A stretch of 14,595 nt of DNA from Flavobacterium psychrophilum (GCA_945866505.1 CAMBHH010000079.1:1-14595), one strand, 5' to 3'; numbered from the stretch's first letter, positions 1-7,629 are shown. Translations and numbers: made by a program. Notes: generated from the sequence alone by a model not told the origin.

Positions 1-459
1 GGAAATAAAATTTCTTATTATCAAATCAATGCTACTTTTTTTAGTGCATTGGGAGAAGATGAACAAAAGTTGCTTTTGGCTAGAGCCATTCAGATGTTTA
101 TGCCCGGAATACCGCAAGTTTGGTATCTAGATATTTTTGCAGGTAAAAACAATTATGAAGCAGCAGATAATGGAGGTAGCGCAGGTCATAAAGAAATTAA
201 TCGTACCACATTATCAATGCAGGATATTGAGCTAGGATTGAAAAGAAAAGTTGTGCAATATCAGCTTGAAATCATTCGTTTAAGGAATGCTTCGAATGCG
301 TTTTCAGGACAAGTTGTAATCAATGATGCCGCTGATAGCAAAATTGATATCAAATGGATAAACGATTTATCTGTTATGCATTTGAAAGCAAATCTTGATA
401 CTTATTGTTTTACAATAGAGCAAGTTCTAAATGGCAAAACAACTGTTTTTAGCTATTAA
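1..459 (+). CDS. GH13_18 sugar phosphorylase (sucrose phosphorylase-like), C-terminal part
   Basis: The reading frame is open from base 1, so only the last 152 residues are present and the start lies outside the window. The segment PGIPQVWY, followed by a GKNNYEAAD loop and KEINRTTLS, matches the end of the catalytic barrel of GH13 subfamily 18. That subfamily includes sucrose, glucosylglycerate and glucosylglycerol phosphorylases, which cleave a glucoside with phosphate to give glucose 1-phosphate. The remaining residues form the small C-terminal beta domain typical of GH13. No signal peptide can be judged, but family members are cytoplasmic. An MFS transporter and a trehalase follow on the same strand, so this is probably the first visible gene of a disaccharide-use operon. 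The exact substrate cannot be told from the C-terminus. Confidence 0.85.
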   Translation, partial: GNKISYYQINATFFSALGEDEQKLLLARAIQMFMPGIPQVWYLDIFAGKNNYEAADNGGSAGHKEINRTTLSMQDIELGLKRKVVQYQLEIIRLRNASNAFSGQVVINDAADSKIDIKWINDLSVMHLKANLDTYCFTIEQVLNGKTTVFSY

Positions 460-559
460 TAATATAGCTGACTAAAGTTTAAAAATGTTTTGTCATCATA
501 AAGCTTTTTTGTCAAGAAAACATTTGAATGTTCCTAGTTTCATAAAATAACAGAAAATA

Positions 560-1780
560 ATGAAAAAAAACTCCATCAAAATAGCAATGTACCTCAACTA
601 TTTTGTGTTTGCAATTTTGCTTAATAGTGTTGGAATTGTAATTCTCAAATCTCAGGCAAATTATGGAGTAGACGAATTACAAGCCAGTATTTTGGAAGCA
701 TTCAAAGATTTACCTATTGCAATAGTTTCATTTTTGGTGGCCTCTTTTTTACCTAGAATTGGTTATAAAAAAGCGATGCTTATCGGATTGGGATTAGTTG
801 CCGTTGCTTGTATAAGTATGTATTTTGGTAATTCATTTAATGCAGCAAAAATACTTTTCGCCACCGTTGGAGTCTCTTTTGCACTAATAAAAGTTTCTGT
901 TTATTCACTGATAGGAACTGTTACAGAAAATCAAAAAGAACATAGCAGTTTGATGAGTAGTATCGAAGGGGTTTTTATGTTAGGAATTGCATTGGCTTAT
1001 TTTCTTTTTCCTGCATTTAATTCAGATTCAAATCCAGATGCTTGGTTGAATGTATATTGGCTATTGGCTGGTATTTCTTTGCTTTCTTTTGGTTTTTTGT
1101 TTTTTGCAAAATTTGAAACCCAAGCCGAAATCCCTGGAGTTAATTTGACTGATGATTTTGCGCAAATGTTCAAACTATTTGCAAAACTGCTAACAATAGT
1201 TTTTGTAATAAGTGCTTTTTTGTTTGTAATGATAGAGCAAGGAATCATGTCTTGGCTGCCTACTTTCAATAGTAAAGTGCTTCATCTCCCAGAGAATATT
1301 AGTATTATGATGGCGAGTATTTTGGCAATCACATTGGCCATAGGAAGACTGTTAGCTGGTATCATAACAAAAAAAATAAATTGGATTTGGGTACTTACTT
1401 TTTGCATAATTATGGCTATGCTTATTGTAATTTTTGTACTACCCAAAACTGTAGGATTAGAAGTGAAAGAAATCAATACAATTACCGATATTCCATTAAT
1501 AGGTTTTGCTTTTCCTTTGGTTGGGCTTTTTATTGCTCCAATATATCCCCTCTTGAATTCAGTTGTATTGAGTGCTTTGCCGCAAAAATTACACAGCTCG
1601 ATGACGGGATTGATTGTTGTCTTTTCGGCTTTGTGAGGAACGCTAGGCTCAAGAATTATTGGTTATTTATTTAAAAATGAAGGTCCTGAAAATGCATTTT
1701 TCTATACTTTGATTCCTATGTCATTTTTATTGATTTCATTCTTTATATTAAAAAAATTGACTTCAAAAAATGAAAATTAA
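560..1780 (+). pseudogene. MFS sugar transporter interrupted by an in-frame TGA
   Basis: The frame opens with ATG at 560 and encodes a very hydrophobic protein with about 11 membrane segments. It stops at a TGA (1634-1636) at codon 359. The same frame then continues for 47 more codons to a TAA at 1778-1780. The continuation GTLGSRIIGYLF completes membrane segment 11, and residues 379-397 form a hydrophobic segment 12 followed by a lysine-rich tail. The full 406 codons match a normal 12-helix major facilitator. A single base change, most simply GGA to TGA in SALGGTLGS, explains the break. The full-length frame overlaps the trehalase start by 11 bases, so the annotated 358-residue product is almost certainly a truncation. 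The gene lies between a sugar phosphorylase and a trehalase, so it presumably imported their substrate. The TGA could be a real nonsense mutation, a sequencing error or a site of readthrough. Trehalase and aat in this window use TGA as a normal stop. Confidence 0.85.
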
Positions 1781-3629
1781 ACTCGACATAGACAAAACTC
1801 TTCAACAATTATTAAAGCAAGAAGATACGGATAGAGATAAAAGAATAACCATTGATGACAAAGGTCCAAAACGATTTGTTCTAAAATCTGCTTACGAAGA
1901 AATGGTTGTTGAAGGCACTTATCATCTTTCCAATTTGTTGCAAGAATTAGTATTGGCAAAGGAAAATAATCAAGATTTTATCGAAACAGATTTCGTTTTT
2001 GAACTTCCGGCCAATCGAATTTCGAAAATGATTCGCAATTATTTTTGGGATGGTTTAACAAGAACTTTGGACGAAAAAGGTTTAGAGAAATTATTAATTG
2101 ATTCAAAATCAAAAACCGACAAACCTATAATTTATATTCCATTTACAGACAATTTTGGATGGCAATATTTTCAAAAATTAGCACCGAAATTTAATCTAAA
2201 AGTAGTTCAACTACCGAAAATTATTTCACCAGAATATGTAAGCAGCATTAATGACGAAGGAGGAATTTTGGCTTTAGGTTTAAAAAAAGAAGGTCAAAAT
2301 GTGGAAGGATTTCCATTTGTAGTTCCTGGCGCTAGATTCAACGAAATGTACGGTTGGGACAGTTATTTTGAAAATATAGGTTTGATAATCGACAAGAAAT
2401 TAGATTTAGCTCAAAGTATGGTCGAAAATTTTGAGTACCAAATTACCCATTACGGCAAAATTCTTAATGCAAATAGATCCTACTATCTCACCAGAACGCA
2501 ACCTCCGTTTTACTCCAGTATGATTCGCGAAGTATATGAAGCAATGGTTGTTAAAGACCAGGAATGGTTGCGTAAAAAACTCGAAATTTGTATTACAGAA
2601 TACGAAACAGTTTGGATGGAAACTGGAAAAAGGCTAAACCAAAATGGCCTAAATCGCTATTTTGCGCAAGGAATTGGCTTGCCTCCAGAAACCGAACCTG
2701 GACATTATGATGCTATTCTAAAGCCCTTTGCTGAAGAACCTAATTTGTCCATTCCAGAATATGAAAAGCTGTATTACCAACGAAAAATCGAAAACAAAAC
2801 ACTCGATGCTTATTTTGTTCACGACCGAAGTGTTCGCGAAAGTGGTCACGACACCAGTTATCGAATAGAAGGAAATTGTGCCAATTTGAATGTAGTCGAA
2901 CTCAACGCCATGTTGTACAAATATGAAACTGATTTTGCTGAACTAATCGCCCTATATTTTGATAATTTTTTTGAACACAACAACAAAATTTACAATAAAA
3001 AGTATTGGTCAAAAAAAGCGGAGAGTCGAAAAAAACTAATGAATCAGTTGCTTTGGAATGAAGAAGAAAGTTGCTTCTTTGACTATAATTTTAAAACTCA
3101 AAAACAAAATATTTTTCTATCGGCGACAAGCTTTTTTCCGCTTTGGGCAAAAATAGCTTCGCAAGAACAAGCCGATAAAATGATTGCAAATTGTTTGCCA
3201 CAATTAGTTTATTTAGGTGGAATTGCAGGTTGTTCTGAAGCCGCACTTTCCAATATTTCAGATGACCAAATGCAGAGGCAATGGGATTTCCCAAATGGCT
3301 GGCCTCCACATCAAATGCTTATTTGGCAAGGTTTAATTCATTACGGATATGAAGAAAAAGCCCAAGAATTGATTTATAGATGGCTTTGGATGATAAGCAA
3401 AAACGCCGCTGATTACAACGGAACGGTTCCAGAAAAATACGATGTGGTAAGTGCATCTCACAAGGTTTTTGCCGAATATGGAAACCAAGGAACCGATTTT
3501 GAATACATTAGCCGTGAAGGTTTTGGGTGGATGAACGCTTCATTTCAATTGGGATTATCGCTTTTAAATGAGGATTTAAAAACCAAATTAAATCAATTAA
3601 TTAATCCAATTGAGTTGTTTGACAATTGA
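1770..3629 (+). CDS. Trehalase, GH37, fungal neutral-trehalase type with calcium-binding loop
   Basis: This enzyme hydrolyses alpha,alpha-trehalose to two glucose molecules. Both GH37 signatures are present: PGARFNEMYGWDSYF (186-200) and QWDFPNGW (504-511). The likely catalytic acid is D361 in RESGHDTSYR and the likely base is E555 in PEKYDV. The C-terminal GNQGTDF and EGFGWMNAS segments complete the active-site region. Residues 19-30 (DTDRDKRITIDD, followed by KGPK) form an EF-hand-like loop matching the calcium-binding domain of fungal neutral trehalases such as yeast Nth1. Similarity to Nth1 continues through LSNLLQEL, HYGKILNANRSYYL and ESGHDT. The PKA/14-3-3 segment that precedes this domain in yeast is absent. 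There is no signal peptide, so the protein is probably cytoplasmic. At 619 residues it is longer than E. coli TreF because of the N-terminal domain. The start overlaps the restored transporter frame by 11 bases, which suggests translational coupling. The stop is TGA. Confidence 0.95.
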   Translation: MKIKLDIDKTLQQLLKQEDTDRDKRITIDDKGPKRFVLKSAYEEMVVEGTYHLSNLLQELVLAKENNQDFIETDFVFELPANRISKMIRNYFWDGLTRTLDEKGLEKLLIDSKSKTDKPIIYIPFTDNFGWQYFQKLAPKFNLKVVQLPKIISPEYVSSINDEGGILALGLKKEGQNVEGFPFVVPGARFNEMYGWDSYFENIGLIIDKKLDLAQSMVENFEYQITHYGKILNANRSYYLTRTQPPFYSSMIREVYEAMVVKDQEWLRKKLEICITEYETVWMETGKRLNQNGLNRYFAQGIGLPPETEPGHYDAILKPFAEEPNLSIPEYEKLYYQRKIENKTLDAYFVHDRSVRESGHDTSYRIEGNCANLNVVELNAMLYKYETDFAELIALYFDNFFEHNNKIYNKKYWSKKAESRKKLMNQLLWNEEESCFFDYNFKTQKQNIFLSATSFFPLWAKIASQEQADKMIANCLPQLVYLGGIAGCSEAALSNISDDQMQRQWDFPNGWPPHQMLIWQGLIHYGYEEKAQELIYRWLWMISKNAADYNGTVPEKYDVVSASHKVFAEYGNQGTDFEYISREGFGWMNASFQLGLSLLNEDLKTKLNQLINPIELFDN

Positions 3630-3654
3630 ATTTTTCGGTTAAATACAAATTATA

Positions 3655-3690
3655 AATTCCATTTCACAGCAATTTGAAATGGATTTTTTT
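3655..3690 (+). terminator. Rho-independent terminator after trehalase
   Basis: TCCATTTC (3658-3665) pairs with GAAATGGA (3676-3683) across a 10-base loop. Flanking AAA/TTT can extend the stem past one T-T mismatch. Seven T residues follow (3684-3690). It lies 26 bases after the trehalase stop and closes the sugar operon. Confidence 0.8.
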
Positions 3691-3697
3691 ATATTTG
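3690..3697 (+). promoter_or_regulatory. -7 box TATATTTG for the lipoprotein-tag pair
   Basis: This is an exact match to the Bacteroidota -7 consensus TAnnTTTG, 29 bases before the lipoprotein ATG and abutting the U-tract of the preceding terminator. No TTG lies at the usual distance upstream, so only half of the promoter is supported. Confidence 0.55.
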
Positions 3698-3726
3698 AAA
3701 CTCCAATAAAAATTTAATTTCACCAG

Positions 3727-4443
3727 ATGATTTATTCCAAAAGAATACTCCTTTTTTTAATTGTTTGCAGCATACTAAGTTGTGGCAAAAACAAAGAAAA
3801 TGAGGAGCACTTGTTAGAGCAAAAAAAAGAGACAAGCTACGAGCAAAAAATTACTGTGAATGCTGCATCACAAAAAAAAGATTCAATTGTTAAAATTACA
3901 ACGGATAGCATAAAAGTAACTAATAAATCCATTTTAAGTGAAAAAAATTACACCAAAAAAAGGATTATATCCAGCGATATTACAATAGAAAACTCTGTAA
4001 AAAAGAGCCCGAATCCTCCGGTGACCAATACCAAAGTTGTCGAGACAGAAATTGATTCTAAAAAAGCATTTGCTAATTCTTTTGTCTATATCAAAAAAAT
4101 ATTGAGCGAGTGCAAAATTGGCGTTCCAATGACACAAAAAGATTTGGAAACAAACTATAATATCCCAAAAGAAGGCATACAATTAGTGAAAAGCATTACC
4201 AAAATATCTGAAAATGAATTGGATGTCCAATGGAAATCAACTTGGTTAATGGAAAAAGTATCTGATGCAAGATTTAAAGATGGACGACTTAAGGTGCTCT
4301 TTGAAGATAATAAAATGTACACTTCTGGTACTGCAATTGGAATTAAATACAACAAAAAAATGTACACTGATTTAATTCTAATTGGCCATTCGGCTTACAT
4401 TCCGACTGTAAAAGGATTCTATTGGAAAATTGGAAAAAACTAA
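3727..4443 (+). CDS. Lipoprotein of unknown function
   Basis: The first 19 residues form a lipoprotein signal peptide: basic MIYSKR, a hydrophobic core and the lipobox ILSC, with the lipidated cysteine at C19. Residues 20 to about 105 are rich in Lys, Ser, Thr and Asn and probably form a disordered tether. Residues from about 110 to 238 look like a compact domain with alternating hydrophobic residues and end with KGFYWKIGKN. I do not recognise this domain. The gene has its own -7 box and a terminator in front, so it is separate from the trehalase operon. It is followed after five bases by tag, so the two may share a transcript although their functions appear unrelated. It is probably anchored in the inner or outer membrane. 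Confidence 0.8.
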   Translation: MIYSKRILLFLIVCSILSCGKNKENEEHLLEQKKETSYEQKITVNAASQKKDSIVKITTDSIKVTNKSILSEKNYTKKRIISSDITIENSVKKSPNPPVTNTKVVETEIDSKKAFANSFVYIKKILSECKIGVPMTQKDLETNYNIPKEGIQLVKSITKISENELDVQWKSTWLMEKVSDARFKDGRLKVLFEDNKMYTSGTAIGIKYNKKMYTDLILIGHSAYIPTVKGFYWKIGKN

Positions 4444-4448
4444 AACGT

Positions 4449-5009
4449 ATGCAAGAAATAAAAAGATGTGGTTGGTGTTTATCCTCTGAATTGTATAAAA
4501 AATACCACGACGAAGAATGGGGAGTTCCTGTTTATGATGACCAAAAATTATTCGAATTCCTGATTCTCGAAACATTTCAGGCAGGATTGAGTTGGATTAC
4601 GATTCTAAAAAAGAGAGAAAACTTTCAACAAGCTTTCGATGATTTTGACTATAAAAAAGTAGCTTACTATCCAGAAGAAAAAATTCAAGAATTATTGCTG
4701 AATGCTGGCATAATTCGCAATCAAATGAAGATTCGCGCCGCGGTTTCAAATGCCGTTGCTTTTATCAAAGTGCAAGAAGAATTTGGAAGTTTCAGCAAAT
4801 ACATTTGGAATTTCACCGATGGAAAACCAATCGATAACAAGAGACAATCTTTAAAAGAAGTTCCTGCCACTTCTCCACTTTCGGATGAAATTAGCAAGGA
4901 TTTGAAAAAACGCGGGTTCAAATTCGTAGGTTCGACAGTAGTTTACGCCCATATGCAAGCCACAGGAATGGTCAATGATCACGTTGAAGAGTGTTGGAGA
5001 AAAAGTTAA
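4449..5009 (+). CDS. tag: DNA-3-methyladenine glycosylase I
   Basis: This base-excision repair enzyme removes 3-methyladenine from alkylated DNA. The start at ATG 4449 gives MQEIKRCGWC and 186 residues, against 187 in E. coli Tag. An in-frame TTG at 4422 lies inside the preceding gene and would only add a tail not found in the family. The four zinc ligands are C7, H20, H178 and C182, with the same spacing (13, 158, 4) as C4, H17, H175 and C179 in E. coli. The active-site glutamate equivalent to E38 is E41 in LILETFQAGLSW, and the base-stacking tryptophan equivalent to W46 is W49. It follows the lipoprotein by five bases and ends six bases from the convergent MOSC gene. Confidence 0.96.
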   Translation: MQEIKRCGWCLSSELYKKYHDEEWGVPVYDDQKLFEFLILETFQAGLSWITILKKRENFQQAFDDFDYKKVAYYPEEKIQELLLNAGIIRNQMKIRAAVSNAVAFIKVQEEFGSFSKYIWNFTDGKPIDNKRQSLKEVPATSPLSDEISKDLKKRGFKFVGSTVVYAHMQATGMVNDHVEECWRKS

Positions 5010-5015
5010 ATCGCC

Positions 5016-5807
5016 TTAAAAAACCAAAGCGTCACCAATACTAATTTTCCCTTCATTCAAACACATAATATTGGTGCCAAAAAGAATCGAGTTGTCCACT
5101 TTTCGATAGGAACTTAAGGTGTTCAAAGGTTCTTTTTTTACAATGCCAGATTTTGGATCATTGTTCACCATAATGCATCTGCCGCAAGGTTTTGCGTTTT
5201 TGAATTTTACTTTTCCAATTTGAAAATCTACAAAAGAATCTTCTTCATGAGCAATTGAACTAGTAATAACAATATTGGGTCTAAATCGTTCCATAGTTAT
5301 CTTTTTTTCCAATTTTCCGTTTAAAAAATTCAAACTTTCAGAACCAATTAGTAAATACGGATAACCATCGGCAAGGCTAACATTTAATGTTGTATTCAAT
5401 TTTGAACTGCTGTGTTTTCTGTCGCCAATATTCGCAATTTTCACTAACTTACACTCAAAACCAAGTACTTCGCTAAACCATTTTGAAGTCGCCTTATTCA
5501 CTTCGACGACCTTGGTTTCGTCATCCCAAACTTTTGAAGAAATGGGCTCGTCCAAACTTTCATTAATAAAAAATTCGTGGGTTGCGTCCTGATTTGAAAT
5601 TTCAATTTTATCTTCTGAAATTTTCGGGTAAAACTGGCTCAAATTCGGGTATTTTCGTTGGGTAATAAATTGATTTTCTTCGTCAATTAACATCCATCGT
5701 CGGTCGTTTTCGAAACCCATTTCTTCGGCTTTGGCATTTTCAACACGAATTCCAGCTAGACTTTTTATTGGATAGATGTATAATTCTTTTACAACATATT
5801 TATTCAT
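5016..5807 (-). CDS. MOSC-domain molybdenum-cofactor protein, mARC/YcbX-like
   Basis: This 263-residue protein has a MOSC N-terminal beta-barrel domain (about 3-120, beginning VKELYIYPIKSLAGI) followed by a MOSC domain (about 130-263). Conserved features include LADGYPYLLIG, MERFRPNIV, PCGRC (207-211) and DPKSGIVKKEPLNTLSSYR, which closely resembles the end of mitochondrial mARC. In mARC and YcbX a cysteine binds the molybdenum cofactor, and the proteins reduce N-hydroxylated compounds. C208 or C211 would supply that ligand here. E. coli YcbX carries an extra C-terminal 2Fe-2S domain that is absent, so electrons would have to come from a separate partner. No such partner is visible nearby. 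The ATG at 5805-5807 fits the family start. The natural substrate is unknown. Confidence 0.88.
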   Translation of the reverse strand: MNKYVVKELYIYPIKSLAGIRVENAKAEEMGFENDRRWMLIDEENQFITQRKYPNLSQFYPKISEDKIEISNQDATHEFFINESLDEPISSKVWDDETKVVEVNKATSKWFSEVLGFECKLVKIANIGDRKHSSSKLNTTLNVSLADGYPYLLIGSESLNFLNGKLEKKITMERFRPNIVITSSIAHEEDSFVDFQIGKVKFKNAKPCGRCIMVNNDPKSGIVKKEPLNTLSSYRKVDNSILFGTNIMCLNEGKISIGDALVF

Positions 5808-5875
5808 AATTATTTGTTTTATTGCAATTTAACGGTTTAGTATCTTTTTCTAATAACCTAAATCGACTAATAATT

Positions 5876-6028
5876 TTTAACCACATAGAAATTGTAAAAA
5901 GAAATAATTTAGAAAGATTTTCATAGGTATTTTATTTACACATAGTATGACCCGAACAAATGAACTGACGAAGTAAATCTATGATAAGCAAAGCGCCTAC
6001 CTGTTTAAAAAATTCTATGTGGTTTAAA
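5876..6028. repeat. Interspersed palindromic repeat with AACCACATAGAA arms
   Basis: This fills most of the gene-free stretch between the MOSC gene and aat. The left arm AACCACATAGAA (5879-5890) is perfectly complementary to TTCTATGTGGTT (6013-6024). Weaker pairing extends to a flanking TTTAA. Inside lie further CATAG copies (about 5921 and 5943) and a CTATG copy (about 5979), so the interior may fold into nested stems. No ORF or transposase is present. I recall similar elements as dispersed repeats in Flavobacterium genomes, but copy number cannot be checked here. Confidence 0.65.
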
Positions 6029-6061
6029 CTTTTTTAATATTAATTTATTCCAGATTAATAA

Positions 6062-6700
6062 TCATTTGCTTATTAGAAGTTCCATAAAATCGGCTCTATC
6101 AATTTCACGACAGCCCAAACTTTCGAGATGTTCATTATAAACCTGGCAATCCAATATTTTATAATTTCCATTTTTTAATTGGTTTGCCAAAGCGATAAAC
6201 GCCGCTTTTGAAGCATTCGAAACTTTAGAAAACATACTTTCGCCACAAAACACGTGTCCTAAATCGATGCCATATAAACCACCAACTAATTCCTCGTTTT
6301 GCCAAACCTCAACTGATTTTGCAATTCCTAGTTCATTCAATTTGCAATAGGCTTCAATCATATCATTGGTTATCCAAGTTCCGTTTTGGCCATCGCGTTT
6401 TATCTTTTGACAATTCGAAATCACTGCTCTAAAATTCAGGTTGAAAGTAACCTTAAAGATATTTCGATTAAGAATGTTTCGCATACTTTTTGAAACTACC
6501 AATTCGTCCAAAAATAAAACCATCCTGGGATTGGGCGACCACCAAAAAATGGGTTCGCCTTCTTTAAACCAAGGAAATATGCCACTTTTGTATGCCAACA
6601 ACAAACGTTCTGATGACAAATCGCCACCAATAGCAAGAATTCCATCAGGATTGGCATCAGAAATAGGAGGGAAAAATAATTCTTTGGATAAAAAATGCAT
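6062..6700 (-). CDS. aat: Leucyl/phenylalanyl-tRNA--protein transferase
   Basis: Aat transfers Leu or Phe from aminoacyl-tRNA to proteins with N-terminal Arg or Lys, marking them for ClpS/ClpAP degradation in the N-end rule pathway. The 212-residue protein begins MHFLSKELFFPP and continues with the family signatures LAIGGDLSSERLLLAY, GIFPWF, WWSPNPRMVL, GGLYGIDLG, FCGESMFS and ILDCQVYNEHLESLGC. The length is slightly below that of E. coli Aat. An upstream in-frame TTG (6710-6712) would add only four residues. ATG 6700 is preferred because related proteins start at this motif. The stop is TGA. The gene is divergent from the PAP2 gene, with 66 bases between starts. It acts in the cytoplasm. Confidence 0.96.
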   Translation of the reverse strand: MHFLSKELFFPPISDANPDGILAIGGDLSSERLLLAYKSGIFPWFKEGEPIFWWSPNPRMVLFLDELVVSKSMRNILNRNIFKVTFNLNFRAVISNCQKIKRDGQNGTWITNDMIEAYCKLNELGIAKSVEVWQNEELVGGLYGIDLGHVFCGESMFSKVSNASKAAFIALANQLKNGNYKILDCQVYNEHLESLGCREIDRADFMELLISK

Positions 6701-6717
6701 AGTTTCAAACAAAAGTA

Positions 6718-6725
6718 TAAATTTG
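6718..6725 (+). promoter_or_regulatory. -7 box TAAATTTG for the PAP2 gene
   Basis: This is an exact TAnnTTTG match, 41 bases before the PAP2 ATG. No clear TTG -33 element is visible. Together with the candidate aat box at 6752-6759 on the other strand, it would make the two 5' transcript ends overlap by roughly ten to fifteen bases. Confidence 0.5.
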
Positions 6726-6751
6726 GCAAAGCGAATTTACGCTTTAAAATT

Positions 6752-6777
6752 CAAACCTAATAATCTATGAAAACCAA
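6752..6777 (-). promoter_or_regulatory. Possible promoter for aat
   Basis: On the - strand TAGGTTTG (6759-6752) matches TAnnTTTG exactly, 51 bases before the aat ATG. A TTG (6777-6775) lies 15 bases upstream, a little short of the usual spacing. It overlaps the first codons of the divergent PAP2 gene. Confidence 0.4.
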
Positions 6778-7504
6778 AATAATCGCTCTTACATTTTCAT
6801 TTTTGGTATTCTTCGGAAATGCACAAACCAAAGATTCTATTTCGATTTCAAAGTCTAAAGATAAAATCACTTACAAGCAATTTGTTGCGCCAGTAGCACT
6901 TATAACTTGTGGAAGTTTGCTTTTAAACTCAGCATTAAATGACGATTTGCAAGCCAATGCTAACCGCTTTTTTGGCAAAGATTTTCATACCAGTGTTGAT
7001 GATTTTCTTCCTTTTGTTCCTGTTGCTCAAATCTATTTGGGAAAGACTTTTGGATTTAAACCAAAGAACGATTTTCAACATCAAACCATAAATATTGTTG
7101 TTGCCAATGCAATTGGAGGCGCAGTTTTTACAGCCTTAAAAAATACTATTAATGAGCCAAGACCAGACAAATCGGATAATTTGAGTTTTCCGTCGGGACA
7201 TACTTCCATCGCTTTTACTAATGCCACTTTGTTATATTATGAATACAAAGATTCGAATTTATGGTATGCCAGCAGCGGATTTTTGTTTGCAACCGCTACG
7301 GGAGTTCTAAGAATTGCCAACAATAAGCATTACACTTCCGATGTTCTTGCGGGTGCAGGAATCGGATTGGCATCAGGATTGATAGTTTCGTATTGGAATC
7401 CTTTTAAATCTGTAACTTTTGGCAAAAAGAATAAAACAACGGCGTATGTTTTTCCGCAAATTGGAAGTCAAATTGGAATGGGAGCAATTGTTCAAATGAA
7501 TTAA
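6767..7504 (+). CDS. PAP2-family phosphatase with signal peptide
   Basis: The 245-residue protein has a probable signal peptide (residues 1-19, ending FFGNAQ), so its active site is likely outside the cytoplasm. The three PAP2 motifs are intact: K125-x6-R132-P133, PSGH (142-145) and R182-x5-H188-x3-D192. The two histidines and the aspartate form the phosphohistidine active site. Hydrophobic stretches around 41-58, 107-124, 168-182 and 194-208 are consistent with membrane helices. Related enzymes remove phosphate from phosphatidate, undecaprenyl pyrophosphate or lipid A; which one applies here cannot be told. The C-terminus (about 210-245) is Lys-rich and then ends with glycine-rich, outer-membrane-like strands. 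It stands alone, with its own -7 box and a hairpin terminator downstream. Confidence 0.92.
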   Translation: MKTKIIALTFSFLVFFGNAQTKDSISISKSKDKITYKQFVAPVALITCGSLLLNSALNDDLQANANRFFGKDFHTSVDDFLPFVPVAQIYLGKTFGFKPKNDFQHQTINIVVANAIGGAVFTALKNTINEPRPDKSDNLSFPSGHTSIAFTNATLLYYEYKDSNLWYASSGFLFATATGVLRIANNKHYTSDVLAGAGIGLASGLIVSYWNPFKSVTFGKKNKTTAYVFPQIGSQIGMGAIVQMN

Positions 7505-7509
7505 TTTTT

Positions 7510-7574
7510 TTTAACCATATAAGGCAAATAAGGTCGTTTAAGTTGGACTTTTTTGAACTACATAAATGGTTAAA
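7510..7574. repeat. Palindromic repeat with TTTAACCAT arms
   Basis: TTTAACCAT (7510-7518) is perfectly complementary to ATGGTTAAA (7566-7574). The left arm continues ATAAGGCAAATAAGG, a short tandem-like motif. It starts five bases after the PAP2 stop. The outer AACCA-ATA arms resemble those of the repeat at 5879-6024, which suggests a shared family or similar origin. Confidence 0.5.
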
Positions 7575-7586
7575 TTTCATAAATCC

Positions 7587-7619
7587 AAAAAAAAATCCTT
7601 GAAATTTTTCAAGGATTTT
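7587..7619. terminator. Bidirectional terminator between PAP2 and DUF3127 genes
   Basis: AAAATCCTTGA (7592-7602) pairs with TCAAGGATTTT (7609-7619) around a six-base loop. On the - strand the stem is followed by a run of nine T (A 7587-7595 on +), making it a strong terminator 11 bases after the DUF3127 stop. On the + strand the T-run is only four, so termination of PAP2 would be weaker. Confidence 0.8.
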
Positions 7620-7629
7620 GAATTTATAT

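Noticed and set aside
1634..1636. TGA as a recoded sense codon (selenocysteine, or glycine as in code 25)
   Set aside because: Trehalase and aat use TGA as a plain stop, no SECIS-like hairpin is evident right after it, and the position fits an ordinary MFS glycine. A nonsense change or sequence error is simpler.
4422..4448. TTG start for tag at 4422
   Set aside because: It lies inside the lipoprotein gene and adds nine residues absent from the family. ATG 4449 reproduces the E. coli length and zinc-ligand spacing.
5879..6024. Insertion sequence with terminal inverted repeats
   Set aside because: The arms are perfect, but the interior is only about 120 bases without any ORF and no target duplication is evident. 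It is a repeat or MITE-like element at most.
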